NCBI RefSeq assembly: GCF_016808095.1
Contig: NC_068979.1
Location: forward strand, 30,151,960-30,215,959
From: Vigna angularis
Lineage: Eukaryota > Streptophyta > Magnoliopsida > Fabales > Fabaceae
Length of the DNA: 64,000 nt
Direction of reading: 5' to 3'
Shown here: piece by piece, positions 36,001 to 49,400 of the stretch
Numbering within the stretch: the first letter of the stretch is position 1
Layout of the letters: each line of letters begins with the position of its first letter
Notes under the pieces: generated by a model
Databases searched by the model: none
What the model was told of the DNA's origin: nothing
The model's input: only the letters and a program-made list of their open reading frames with translations
Program-made: the position numbers and the translations under genes

Positions 36001-36594
36001 GCTTGACTATAAGGATAATTAAGAGTGTCCCTGAAGTTAAATCAAACTTTTAAGACTAAAGAGACTTATGTACATACTCCGTCCAATTTTGTCAGGCGAC
36101 ATAGTCCAATAAAAACTTATTACTAAAATCTCAACAATTTTATTATATCTTTTAAATAACTATTAAATGTTTTTTCAATAGCATATCTTATGATGCTTGT
36201 ACGGAGTCTGAGGTGGTAATCAACAACACTCTGTTTTTTATTCATTTATAAATTCAACACGTGTAATCAGGTTTTCATTCAGTTACTTTCACCTCTTCGT
36301 ACAAATTTCTGTTCAATAAGTTTTGTAATACATATGAAAATAAAAATTATAAATAAAGATAACTAAAAAATTAATATAGAAAAAAAGAACATTTTACTAA
36401 AAAAAACATAATGTTATAAAGATTAGTAACTTAATAATTACATGTAATTGTATTTTTTTTAACCTATTGATAAATTTATAATGAGTAAAAACTGAATTTA
36501 GTTACAATAGTACATAAATGGCCTTTAACGCCATATGCCTATAGATTACCAAAAATTCAATGACATTTTTGTAAATAAAATGTCATTATAAAAG
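36001..36594. other. Intergenic; outer limit of the CACTA-like element not found
   Basis: AT-rich. A small palindrome (AATGACATTTT...AAAATGTCATT) near 36560 precedes the GACGTC-rich repeats. No CACTA terminus is visible, so the element's left end is probably lost. Confidence 0.3.
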
Positions 36595-39500
36595 TCGATT
36601 CTTTCCGGATCAGACGTCAAATCCTTTTTTAAACGTCGTGTCCCCCAAATCAGACGTCAAAAAGGTCCAAAAATATCTCATTTTGAGCGCAATATTAATT
36701 TTTTTTATGATATAGACGTCGGGCCCTAGATCAAACGTAAAAAAGGTTTGAAAATATCTTATTTTAAGCGTCAATATTAATTTTTTTACGACATAGACGT
36801 CGGGACCCCCAAATCAGACGTCAAAAAGGTCCGAAAATATCTCATTTTAAGCACCAATATTAATTTTTTTTATGACATAAACGTCGGTACCCCCAAATCA
36901 GACGTCAAATCCTCTGTCAGAATTGAAAGGACATTAGACGTCGAACATAGCAGAGGCCAGCGTCTAATACATATTAGACGTCGAATCCCCTTCCCCAAAC
37001 ATCAATAAGCTGCGAAAATATCCCAAAAGTAGCGCCAAAATGGATCTTTTTACCAATTAGACGTCGGTTCTAGAGGGGGCCCAACGTCAAATTCCCTTTT
37101 AAACCCCAAACACTAAGAATGCGAGCCTCACTTTCATTCGCGTTTTTGTTTGGGTTTTTGCTTCGTTCGCGTTCGCTAGTTACGCGTTTTCTCTCTAGCT
37201 GCTTCATCTTCTTCCTCTTCTTTCTCTCGTTCTCCATTAACGTTCAGGTAAGTTTTCTTCCACTTTGCACAGTTTAAAATCATTTGGCACCGATTATATT
37301 ACGTTTGGAACCCTTATCTTTAATTTGCACTGATTAAAATTCGTTTTCATTGGCTTTTGATGCAATTCTTGGGTTTATTCTAGGACAACTGCGGCAACGA
37401 TTTTCGAACTGTTATTGTGCGCGTTTTTCTCCTCATCTCACAGCAGCACCTGTCTACTCCCTCACCTTTACGGCGACCTAAGAATTGACGTATGTTGTTC
37501 TTACAACAGACGTCAATTAAGGTCTATTATAAATGCAATATGTAAGACCCTTGTAAACTCAAAATTTTACCAAGTTGTAAAAATTTCAAGTTGTAGTGTA
37601 AAATAGAATGTTGTCCAAAATTTGACATGGTTTACTATTTTATGTATAACTTTTTATAAAATTAGTATTTTGGGTTGATTCTTTTTCCATTGCAAAGTAG
37701 AATCAAAGCGCTTCGATATGAGTACTAATACGCCTAATTCCGACTTCGGGAAGCGGTTCAACCGAACTGTCAAAGTTGTGACAGATGTGCTGTTTGAGTT
37801 TTTCTTTGCTGGAATAATCGATTAACAGCTGTAGTTAATCGATTATTACAGAGAAATTTCGTGTTTTAGCCTCTGGACTCGTGTTAATCGATTAGCACTT
37901 GAGTTAATCGATTAGCTACGTCAGTTATGGAAACATAACAGCCTGGAACATGTTTTTTGAGCGTGCAAGGTTGGGGAATCTTCCCACAAACCATTCTTTC
38001 CGGATTTTGGGACTGGAAAATGGATTAGGATGGCCAGATGTTGGTCCCTTGGGTCCGAGAGGAGCGTGGGCAGATCTCTTTTGCATTGTTTAAGTGGTTC
38101 TTTGTGGATCAAGGGGGGCCATGATGTCTCTTGGGCAGATCTACAAGTGTGGGAAGGGAGGAAATGGGTTCTGCACTTGTGTGAGTGAAGTCCTTGCTGC
38201 AGAATCCGTGAGAGAGTTTTCTAGAGGTCTTTGGAGCAAGGTGCTGTCCAGATTCGTAGTGAAGGATTCAAGGTGTTCCAAGGAGGTCTTCAAGAGGTAA
38301 GGGGAGCTAACTTTGATTTGGAAAAATGCACATGTGTTGTTTGATGAAAGTTCTGCGAAATGTGATGAGTTTTAATGGATTGAATGATGGGAGTTATGAT
38401 GAGAATTCATTTTAATGTGTTTGTATATATAGATATGAAGTTTTAGATGAATTGGTTCTTGAAATGGGATGAAGAACATGGTGGTTTTCCCTTAGCTTTT
38501 TCCAAATCCGAAAATCATACTTCTTGAACAAATGATTAGTTTGAATGGGATGGATGTGAATGTTTGTTGTGAGATCTTGGATTGGAAATATCCTATTCTT
38601 AGATGATGGTTTTTGAGTATGCTTTGATGGTAAAAAGATGAATCAAATGGGTTTTTGCTATAACTTTGATATATGGAATTTGTATGAACTTTATGATGAA
38701 AAATTGATGAATATATTGGATTGATGGTGGATTTTCGTTCTAGCATGTTGATATACATGTATATGAAGCTTTTGCTGGATTAGGTTGTGAAATGGGATGA
38801 GAAACATGATGGTTTTACCTTCCTTTTGATCAAATACGAAAATTGGGTATTTTGGTTGGTTGATGAATTTTGGATGGATGAATTGATGGTTTGTGTAGAA
38901 ATCTTTAATAAGATGAAAGTATGGTGAGTTAGGATTTAAGATGTTGATGTTATAAAAGTTTTATGTTGTGGAAAATGATGGAATTTATAAGTATGGTTTG
39001 ATGAGTAGTATAAGTGATGAGTTTTGGGAAGCTCACTTAAGCATAGTGCAAATTCAAATCTGTTTGTGATGATTGATGAATTGGTGATGTGTGTAAACTG
39101 TTTTGGGATGGATTGAACTCAGTTTGGGAGTTGTTTGAGTAATTAAAAGTTGGTAGAAATTATGCAGAAGAATATGAGGCTATGCACTTAAAGAGTTGAT
39201 TTTACATGAGTAAATGGATGGTTTGATGTTTATGGTGTTTGTGGTTGATTGTGGAGTGGTAATAGACTCCAAATATGTTTGAAAACATGTTAGAAGTGTT
39301 GAATATGTACTGGAAATCAAATCTGGAAAATTCTGGGTGAAAAACCTTGCTGTCACGGCGCTCCAGCGCCCATTTATCGCGCTCCAGCGCGCGATGGTCA
39401 GGTTGAATCGCGCTCCAGCGCCCTCTGGTCGCGCTCCAGCGCCCTTGAACACAGCAGCATGCTGCAGATTTTGTTTTTGGGAGTTTTGGGGGTTCCGGAT

Positions 39501-41060
39501 GTCCGTTTTGGACGTTCTGTAGTTCGTTTTGGGGGTTTTTGACCCTTCCGGAACTGTTGGTGATAGTTTCAAAGCTGTTTGAGTTACCTAAATATGGGTA
39601 TTAAAAGGATATAAAGAAAATGTGTTATGTGTACATTGTTTTGAGTTGTTAGATATATCTATTTGATATGGAAATGTTGTGTGATTGGTTTGACATTGCA
39701 AATTGATATGAGAATGATGTTTGGATGGTTAAGTACTGTTGAAATCATGGTTGTATATTATTTGATTATGAGTTTCATGTTAAATGAAGAATTGAGGTTA
39801 TTAATGATATGGTATTGTGATAATCTCACTTATGCATTTGAATGAATATATTGAATATATGCTAAGTTCATGGTTGGCGAATATGTGATGATGATATGAT
39901 ATGGGCGTTATGGTGTGGTTGGATTTGTATTGTAAGGATTATTGTATATGGGTATTTTGGTCAGATGATGTTATTAAACGAGTGGTGGATAGTAAGCGTT
40001 GTGCGTGTTGTCCCGGGGAATCTCTTTAGGTGAGTGATGGGGGGTATACTTGCACTTGTCCGGGGAAGCTCTTGTTCAGAGTGATGGAGGGTGACATTGT
40101 GTACTTGCCCGGGGAATCTCCCTATAGAGTGATGGGAAGCAGCACTACACATTGGGGTAATGTGTAACCGCCCGGGGAATCTCTTACATTTATGTAAGAG
40201 TGATGGGGGTGACGTGGGGTACTAGTCCGGTGAAGCTCGAGATAATTAAATTGGCGTTGTGCTTGCGGGCCCGGGGAATCTCTTTAGGCAAGTGATGAGG
40301 GGTATACTTGCACTTGTCCGGGGAAGCTCTTGATTAGAGTGATGGAGGGTGACTTGTGTACTTGCTCGGGGAATCTCCCTATAAAGTGATGGGAAGCAAC
40401 ACTACACATTAGGGTAATGTGTAACGGCCCGGGGAAGCTCTGAAAAGAGTGATGGGAGTGACGCTAGTACATATTGGTGTATGTATTTTGATTGATCTGT
40501 AATATTGGTGGATGTAGTCTGATTTATTTTGTAATGCATATTGGTGTATGCATTCTAATTTGATATTTGGATACATATTGGTATATGCATAAGGTTGAAG
40601 CATAATTCGTACTTGGGTATATAGTTTGATGTGGTTAAGGTGTGGATGATAGTATGTTATTATGAGTATATTTATGATGTATATGAATTGTATTTTTTGT
40701 TAGCTCACCCTTGCTTGTTTGTGCATGTGAATGCGATGATCGTATAATGTGTGATGTTATACGGGAGCAGATGTTATTGCAGATGTGATGGCTGATGTTT
40801 CTGAACATGCATAAAGGATGAAAGAGAGATGGGATAGATGACTGAGAATGTATTTGTTTATATTCGATCCTGATTATTTAAACGTTTTATTTTCGGAATA
40901 ATCGGTTTGTAATAAATATTGTACTATTTTTCCGTTGAGGTTGAATATTAAAATTTGAATTTTTACTTACGTGTTTTACGGAAAAATTAGTCGACGTAAC
41001 ACCAAATTTTGGGGTGTTACACAATAGACGTAAATTGACGTCTCTATTTTTGTGTTAGTG
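36595..41060. mobile_element. CACTA-like DNA transposon, split by an LTR insertion
   Basis: From 36595 to 37085 the motif AGACGTC(A/G) and the phrase AAAAAGGTCCGAAAATATCTCATTTT repeat several times, as in CACTA subterminal arrays. The same motif resumes after the LTR (AATAGACGTAAATTGACGTC, 41024-41042). It ends on the minus strand as CACTAACACAAAAATAGAGA at 41060, a CACTA-type terminus. Between lies a short GC-richer tract (37100-37480) with a splice-like GTTCAGGTAAGT, possibly a transposase leader, but no transposase domain. The left terminus was not found. The 3.5-kb LTR at 37541-41021 interrupts it. Confidence 0.65.
37541..41021 (+). mobile_element. Solo LTR, 3.48 kb, same family as 17725-21173
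   Basis: The sequence begins TGTAAGACCC and ends GGGGTGTTACA with perfect 5-bp flanking repeats CAATA (37536-37540 and 41022-41026). No primer-binding site follows its 3' end, so it is a solo LTR left by LTR-LTR recombination. Most of it, about 38150-41021, is the near-identical reverse complement of 18135-21080. The first 600 bp have no counterpart in the other copy and carry four TAATCGATTA palindromes (37814-37915). Short open frames inside are not genes. Confidence 0.88.
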
Positions 41061-42499
41061 TTACACTTTGAAGCACTAAATTGTTTTCTTTTTTATTATC
41101 CTGAGTTTGATTTTCTATATGTTCAAAAGAGTCAGATGCCTTGTATTGATTGACCCTTCTACATAGGCTGTGTTTTTGAATGTTTATAATTTCAATAACA
41201 AGTAAATTCATGTCTTAAAAGAGAATTTTATTTTAAAATTAACTTTTTTTAATAGAGACTAATATTTCAAAACTTTATCTAAAACTGATATAATTTTATT
41301 ACAATATAAATATTTTGGTATAGAGTGTTACATCTTTTATGTATGGAGAAATCGAAGATAATTTAAATACATATTTTTTTATATTTTAATATAATTTTTA
41401 AGAACAAGATTATAATAAAAATTTCAAATATTAGCATATATCAACCTGTTTCTTTGTTTTTAATTCAAAGTCTTCTTTCACAACAATTTTCCTAACAAAA
41501 TATGGGAGTTACATAAAAAAAACAACATTAAACAAATACGCGTATTGAATAGAGAGGAGTAAAATGGATAATATGAAAAAAAAAACATAAAATAACAGTC
41601 ATAATTTTGAGTTGAAGATTGGATAAAATATATATAATTTGATTCATACATACCTGATTCAATCTAATACTCTCAACAATAATAGCTCCACTTGAAGATC
41701 CAATAGAAATGAATTCAAACATGAAATTATGAGCAACCATTGGCTTTCCTTTAACATAATTATTGCTACATATTCTAAATGATTGTATAAGAAAATGAGT
41801 TTCCAACAAAAAATCTTTTGAATGGATACATGGTACAATTACAGTACATAATGTTGAAGGTTCCTGTTGATGAAGTGGGTAACCAAGTCCAAGACACCCA
41901 CCATGACCACAACCCTACCACCACATCACTTTCAAACATCCATGTTTTCAAACACTCTTCCTCATGGAATCTTTCAAAACATCAATGCTCGTTTAATCAT
42001 GCACCATCGACAAAACAAAGGTAAAATTAAACAACGAATTCCAAGACCCAATACATGTTTCGTTACATGTCTCAAAGAATTTGATTCGTATCAAATCAAA
42101 ACACCTTCCCTCTGTTTAGCTTCTACTATCACTGGTTGAAAATGTCACTCCCACAGTCACACTGAAAAAATATGACCACACTTTTCGTGGCTCTCATTCA
42201 AGTAATAAACTCTCCACTTTCTTTTGTCTCTAAGATGATTTTTTCTTTAAGAGAATTTAGTTCAAATAATCTGTTCTTAGAATATAGATTTCAGAAAATA
42301 TTAAGTGGACATACTCGTCTAAGCCAATCATCAAACCTGAACACACACATAAGATTCCACACCGGTAAGATATTCTTCGTTTTGGGCCAAGCCCTCCAGA
42401 TTTGCTTTTAATACCACTCCAAAAGGCCTCTTACCAATGAAGTATCTATGTGTATATAAACCCATGTCTATCTCTTATTTTATCCGATGTGTGACTTTG
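41061..42499. other. Intergenic; possible unidentified exon at about 41664-41809 (minus)
   Basis: On the minus strand a frame reading GKPMVAHNFMFEFISIGSSS then IIVESIRLNQ ends at a GTATGT donor-like site. It looks coding-like but I cannot assign it. On the plus strand 41818-42139 has two short overlapping frames with no recognisable domain. A decayed gene is possible. Confidence 0.25.
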
Positions 42500-42790
42500 T
42501 TTGTACCCCAACAGTTTGCACCCACTTATATACTATAAATTGATCTTATCTCTAGTCAACATGAGACTTCCGACACATCTCCTCCCACCATCTTGAATGT
42601 GAGATCAGACATTAATGGATGGTCTAATAGCAGCCCGATAGCGGGTGGAACAATATGCCCAACAAATTTCACTAAGATTGACTTTAATCAGACTTTGATA
42701 TCATTAGTGAACTTTAAACCTAACTCAATCCCACAAAACTGGCTTGTAAGGTGATGTTTTCCACCCATTTATATACTATATATTGAGATT
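42500..42790 (-). mobile_element. TRIM-like miniature retrotransposon, second copy
   Basis: On the minus strand: an LTR 3' part (CAGTTTTGTGGGATTGAGTT then TTCACTAA), a primer-binding-like TGATATCAAAGTC, a non-coding interior of about 120 bp, a purine tract GGTGGGAGGAGATG, then an LTR start TGTCGGAAGTCTCATGTTGA at 42575. The order and sequences match the element at 7925-8244. Both outer LTR ends are truncated or decayed. Confidence 0.7.
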
Positions 42791-45700
42791 ATGAGAAAAT
42801 TGTATTTTGGCATTTTAGATATGTAAATATTTATGTGACAAGAAGTTCTCTTCGATTTTTTCATGAAATTTTCATAGAAGACTTTAGTTGTCGAATGCAG
42901 GGATTCAGATAACTAATCTGACAAGCATGTGTCCGTTTCATCAATGGTTGATGTAATTTTGGCACGTTTTGCACAACATTTTTTTAAGTCTTACATTGTA
43001 AAACTTATATACTGGAAATTTCTTTTATCAATATATAGATATCTTAAAGGTGAGACTATATATATACATTTTGAACATAAACTTAAGTATTGATGAGTAG
43101 TGCTTAAGAATAAATCACATTATAGGTTAAACACACAATAAATATAAAATAAAATAGAATTTTAAACGAATTTCATTACGTACCAAAAAGGTCAACTTTT
43201 AAATTTAATTGTAAGATAAAAATTATTTATATATTACAAATTTATCTTACCTTTAAGAATATTCTACCTATCATTTTAATGTATTTTCAACAAAAATTTA
43301 CAAATAATATTTTTGATAAACTATGTGTGGTTTGGGTTCTTCTAATTTATTTGTGATTATTATAATTACAATGTTATACTTCCTTATTGACCTTACAAAA
43401 GTAGCTCAACAAAAGAGACTTTGAATTCATCGATTTTAAAAATAAAATCTTTTACTATCTATATTAATGCAGCGTTAAAATTTCAACTAAACAAGTAAAA
43501 AATGTACAAACGCAGAAATGGATGAAAATTACATGCAACAAAAAGAAAAGAGAGATCGCATACAGTGGCCAAATGAGGAGGATGAAGTCTTTTTTTATTA
43601 TCGTGATTGGACCTATGAATCAAAGTCAAAGATGAAATATGAGACCATTGAAAATGACAGACAAATTTGGAGAATAAATTTCCCAAGTGTGGAATTAAGG
43701 TTAAACTACGCTTTGAATAATGTAATGAAGAGATTAATGACACTTAATTCGATATTTTGTAATATCTTATATCAAGGTGATTTTGGTTGGCATTAGGAGA
43801 AAAGATAGTAATAATGAAGTTTTTTTCGAATTAATATAAAAAATTAATGTCTATATTTTTTCTTATTAATTACAAGCTTCCTTTTAGTGGTTTGATGAAC
43901 TATTCAAAATATTTTACTCGTGTTAAGGATTGAAAAGTTCCTAGTGATCCAACATTGAGAAACTCAATTATGTTAAGTTAATTTATAGTTTAAAATATAA
44001 AATTTTGATTTTTAATTATTCCAATTGCAAATCACTTTATCTAAAAAAAATATTAACTTTTATAATTGTATTGCATGAACGTTCGGTCATTAATTAATTG
44101 AATAGTCAATTCCCTTGTATCTATTGATAGTTTTAAAAAGTTAGATGACTTTTAGGGGAAAGACATTAATGATCCATAAATCAACTAATAAGTAATTAGG
44201 AGGACAAATTAAACACATTTATAAGTAAAATATGTTTATCAACTATTAGACTAAAATTACGTTGAACCTTAATTGAAAGTCTATTTCAAAATCTATAAAT
44301 ATAAGTTTAAGATAAAAAGTAATATAATCGTATTTATTGCATTATTGAGAATTGAATAACCACCAAAAGGTCACCTACCGACTTAAGTATCAAATTAACT
44401 ATTATCATAAGAAATAGTAAAATAGAACGATTTGAAGTTTGTTTGAGTTTGATGTTGAAAAAAATTAACATCGAACTGAACAGTTTAAAATACTTTATAT
44501 TCTTATAATTAAAAGATTAATTACATTTTGATAATTTAAAAAAAAGAAAGACCAGTTTATTATTTAAACACAGTATATATCCCATTAAGCTACATAGATT
44601 ATGATAACATATTATTCTCTAGTTTATTATTTTAAAAAATTTGTAATTAGAACTATAATTTATTATATAGCTGCTTAATGAAAATTAATGAGTATTAAGG
44701 TAACTCTGACTTTGGCTCCTGAAAGCAATGTGATGAATGTGAAAGGAAATAAAAAAGGTGTTTCCAATAGTATATAGGTGGGGACTGTTTCAAATAGTTG
44801 TCACATACTTTTTGTTGCTGTGATGGAAGATAGATCGTGCGGTGCAAGATGAATCATGTGGCCATCCATGCTGTTACATTCAATTCTCTCAACAAATTTC
44901 ATTTTAACCCATGTCATATTATTTCTTTGCAAGATGACACCATAATAATAATAATAATAATTAGTGTGGTTAAAACTGATGATATGTCTCAGTTTAACTC
45001 ACCATTGTTAAGTTAATTGAACTCAGCTTTAAAACCGGTCTAACTCACCACGGATTGGAATGATGAATTAAAAGAGTTAACTAATTCACTCATTTAATTA
45101 TAATTTTATTTTTAATTAAAAAAATTATCATTTTTTAACTCAAAATTAAATAAAAGAAACTCAAATCTAAATAAATGGAAGGTTCTTAAATTATATTTAT
45201 AATCAATTAAATATAATACAAAAAATATCATAAAATCATCTCAATAAAATTTTGGATGAACTAATAACTCATGGTTTCTGATCCATTTTAACAAAAATAA
45301 TAATAACGTGTATTTAATTTATATTGTGATTAATATTATTTTTAATAAAAATTTTAACAAGTCTTTTATAAAATATTTAACTTTATCATTTAAATTAGAC
45401 TTCAATTTTCAATAATTTCCTTTTAAGTTTGAATTTCTTCGTATTAATCACGAGTATGTTTTATTTGTTTTGTACTTATCAATGTAACACGTTTGTTTTA
45501 ATTTTTTTTATAAAAAAAAGCTTTCAATACAAAAGTCATACATTAATCGAGATAAACAATTAATTTTTAATACTATAAATAATCTTTTGAAAAATAGAAT
45601 AAGAATAAAATATTAATAAAGTAATTCTAATCCAAAAACTTTGAAATAATGAATAAAAACACTCAACTTTCTTATTTATATATATATATATATACATGTA

Positions 45701-46414
45701 TAAAAGTTAAACTCTTACTATAAATAATAGTAATAAATTGTTATATAATTTTAGTTTCATCTGTAAATTATATGATAAAGTTTGTACCTTATTATATATT
45801 AATAATGATTGTGGGAATGGGTGAATATTTAGGTAATAATAGTTGAATATTATTACGTAAGAATAAGAAGGATGATAGATAGGATAGAGATAGGGCAAAG
45901 AAAGAGCAGTGGAATTCCGATAATATCCCTACTTCATAAAAGTGGTGGCACTGTTACCTTACAGACCCCTTTACCCAAAAAAAAAAGTATAACCAAACCA
46001 CTCCCATCGTACGGAACACAAGTGGCCACTGCGAAACGAAACCTCTTGGATTCTTCCATACCTCTTTCAACGCCCAAACCACCCTCCAAATTCATTCTAT
46101 TTACAATTCCTGCCACTCCCACACCCAACAAACACTTTAACAACCCAACACAACCTTCACACACAACATTACAATGCAATACAACCCTTGCAAGAAAGAA
46201 ACCTAAAACCAAAAAATTCAATTAAAAAATAATAATAGAGTTTCTTTTTCTTTCTCAGATCTGAGTTTCACGAATTTCACACTTCATCTGCTGATGGATA
46301 TTTTTGGTTTTTGTTTTCGTTTTCGTTAATTCCTTCCGAGGAAAGAGGCTTTGATTTTGTGGAATTCCAATTTGGAGATCCTTTTCCTATTTTTGGTTCT
46401 GATTTTGGTGGAAA
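42791..46414. other. Intergenic and SPL promoter/leader region
   Basis: No recognised gene. A 92-codon frame at 43518-43796 (MDENYMQQKEKRDRIQWPNE...) shows no familiar domain. A TA-rich tract lies at 45677-45694. From about 45900 the sequence becomes less AT-rich and contains pyrimidine stretches typical of a plant 5' UTR. Confidence 0.35.
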
Positions 46415-49400
46415 ATGGAAAAGGTGGCGGCGCCTCCGATTCTGATGCAGCGAAAGCGCGATCTGTCGTACGGCGTCGTTGCGGGGAGTCCGAGCGAGAG
46501 CTGGAAGTGGGAGTGGGACAGCGTGCGGTTCGCGGGGAAGCCTCCGAGGGACGACGTCGTGTTCGAGGAGGAGAGCGTTGCGGCGGCGGCTCCTCTGCAG
46601 CTGAACCTCGCGGGGAGGGTGAGCGGCGGTGGTAACAAGAGAGTGCGCTCGGGGTCGCCCGGAACGGCGACGTATCCGATGTGTCAGGTGGATAACTGCA
46701 GGGAGGATCTGTCGAAGGCGAAGGACTATCACAGGAGGCACAAGGTGTGCGAGGCGCATAGCAAAGCCTCCAAGGCGCTTCTTAGCAACCAAATGCAAAG
46801 GTTTTGTCAGCAGTGTAGTAGGTTTCACCCGCTGTCCGAGTTTGATGAGGGGAAACGGAGTTGCCGCCGTAGACTCGCTGGACACAACCGCCGCCGGAGG
46901 AAAACGCAGCCGGAGGATGTTTCTTCCGCCACGCAGGCCCCCGCCGCCGCCGTCGCAGCAGCAAATTTGGAAATCTTCAACTTGTTGACTGCAATAGCCG
47001 GAGCTTCGCAGGGTGAGAATTGTTTGTTCAATTGAATTTTAGTTTAATTGATTGATTGATTGATTTATACTTTTTTTGTTGTTTTAAATAATTTAATTCT
47101 AGCTCAACTCAATTCGAACAATAATAAGTACATGTTAAAGGAGTATTTATTTATTTCATAAGTATTTAGATTTATCTGGAATCTATGAAAAATCATTAAT
47201 CATTAGGGTGTAATTGCTTCGTATTCGGTCAAAGTTAATCCTACAAAGCATTAAAAACAATGATTTAGGTTTCTTTTTCTGTAATTAGTGGATTTCGATC
47301 CTCACCCTAGGATCTAAGTTTCATAAAGAGGGTCTAATTCATTAATTTTTCGGATTACGAAAACTAAATTTATTTGTTTTGGTCTAAGGTCATCAGGCAT
47401 GTGGACTAAGGTCGATATTGATTGGAAATTGAGGGATCTAACAAAATTTATTTTACCTGAATAAATAACTATATTTTCAAAATAAAAGTTGATAATCTAA
47501 AAAGTGATCAATAGTTTCTTTATTTGGGTTTTGAAAAGACAATTACGATTTATTTTTATTTTCTTTTTAAAACGGCACGCACGGCTCTATCAGTTAAGAA
47601 AACAACTATTTTCTTTTCACAATAAACTGATGCGAAAATAATCTTAAGATAATAATTTAAATTTTTTGGGAGAAGTTATGCAAAAATAAAAGCAACTAAT
47701 TATAGAAAATAATGGCTTGTTTATCCTGAAAATAACATAAAACCAGCATACTCTTGTTCATTAGGGCCTTTTCTTTCTAGTGTAAAACAAGCTTGCACTA
47801 ATTTTGTTTGGGTTGTGATGATTATTATTGTCACGTGTAGGAAAATTTGAAGAAAGATCACAAGTTCCGGATAGAGAGCAGCTTGTGCAGATTCTCAACA
47901 GGATACCTTTGCCTGCGGATCTTGCAACCAAGTTGCGGGATGCTGGTAATGTCAACGGGAAAAAGGATCATGTACAATCGGAGACACCATCCTCCTATCA
48001 CCATCATGACCAACTGAACCACACCCCAGCTGCCCCATTAACTATGGACTTACTTGCTGTTCTTTCCACGAGTCTGTCTGGGTCTGGCCCTGATGCCAAT
48101 GCGTCCCCCTCTCAAAATCGTAGCTGCAGCAGTGATGGCGGTAGTGTTAAATCTAGGAGTAGTGCTGATCAGACGAGACAACAGCACTTCTTTTCAGTTG
48201 GCGGAGAAAGAAGCAGTAGCAGTTCCCAGTCTCCAGTTGAAGATTCAGACTGCCAGGAGGATGTTAGAGTTAATTTACCGCTGCAACTCTTTAGCTCCTC
48301 CCCAGAAGAGGACAGCTTGCCTAAACTTGCATCTTCAAGAAAGTATTTCTCGTCTGACAGTAGTAACCCTGCAGAAGAGAGGTCACCATCGTCTTCTCCT
48401 CCTTCTCCTCCTGTTGTGGAGATGCAGTTTGATTTGCAGGGTGGTGCTACAGGTCTAAAGCCGGAGAGCATCTCTTCTGGAAGAGGAGTTAATTCAAACA
48501 AGGAAGCTAGCCAAAGTCATAGTTGTAATATCTCTCTCGATCTATTTAAAGGGTCAAATAAAAGGATCCAACAACCTAGTTGGCTTCAAAGTGTTCCATT
48601 TCAAGCTGGGTATACATCTTCGGGCTCTGATCATTCACCTCCCAGTTTGAATTCAGATGCTCAGGTAGGTAGTTTGGAATTTTACTACCCTGTCTTCTTT
48701 TGTTTACGTAAGCTTTGCATTATCTGTACTGTCTTTAAGCTTAATTAGGTGAATAGTATTCTTGAATTGAATCTATTTTGTGGTTTTCCAACAGGATCGC
48801 ACTGGTAGAATAATGTTTAAACTATTTGACAAGCATCCAAGCCATTTCCCAGAAACATTGCGAGCACAGGTGTTTACACTTTCCTTTGAAATTTGACACG
48901 GGGAAGTTATTTTTATTATATCCTGTCAAATGTGCATATATGAATAACTTTTTTTTTCTTTCTAGATTTACAGTTGGCTTTCTAATAGGCCATCCGACAT
49001 GGAGAGCTACATACGGCCTGGTTGTGTGGTCCTATCACTTTATGCTTCAATGTCTTGTGCTGCCTGGGAGAAAGTTAGTGAACTGCTGTGATGTACATTT
49101 GCTGCTTTTATAATTCTATCTTGCTGATTGCTTTCATGTTGTGTTTATTTCAGCTAGAGGAAAACTTCCTCCAACATGTTCATTCTTTAATTCAAAATTC
49201 AGATTCTGACTTTTGGAGAAGTGGAAGGTTTCTAGTACATTCTGGCAGTCAATTGGCTTCACACAAAGATGGTGAGCATCATAACTATTTCTAATTTTTG
49301 ACTGGGTTTAGCTCTTTAACTTTATTTTAGATTGAATATTAATATGACCAGAGCTTTGCTATCGGGACTGTCGTTTTCTACATAGCTGGAATTTTCTTAT

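Noticed and set aside
46277..46885. 202-codon antisense frame over SPL exon 1
   Set aside because: Shadow of the SBP-coding exon, which has clear homology on the plus strand.
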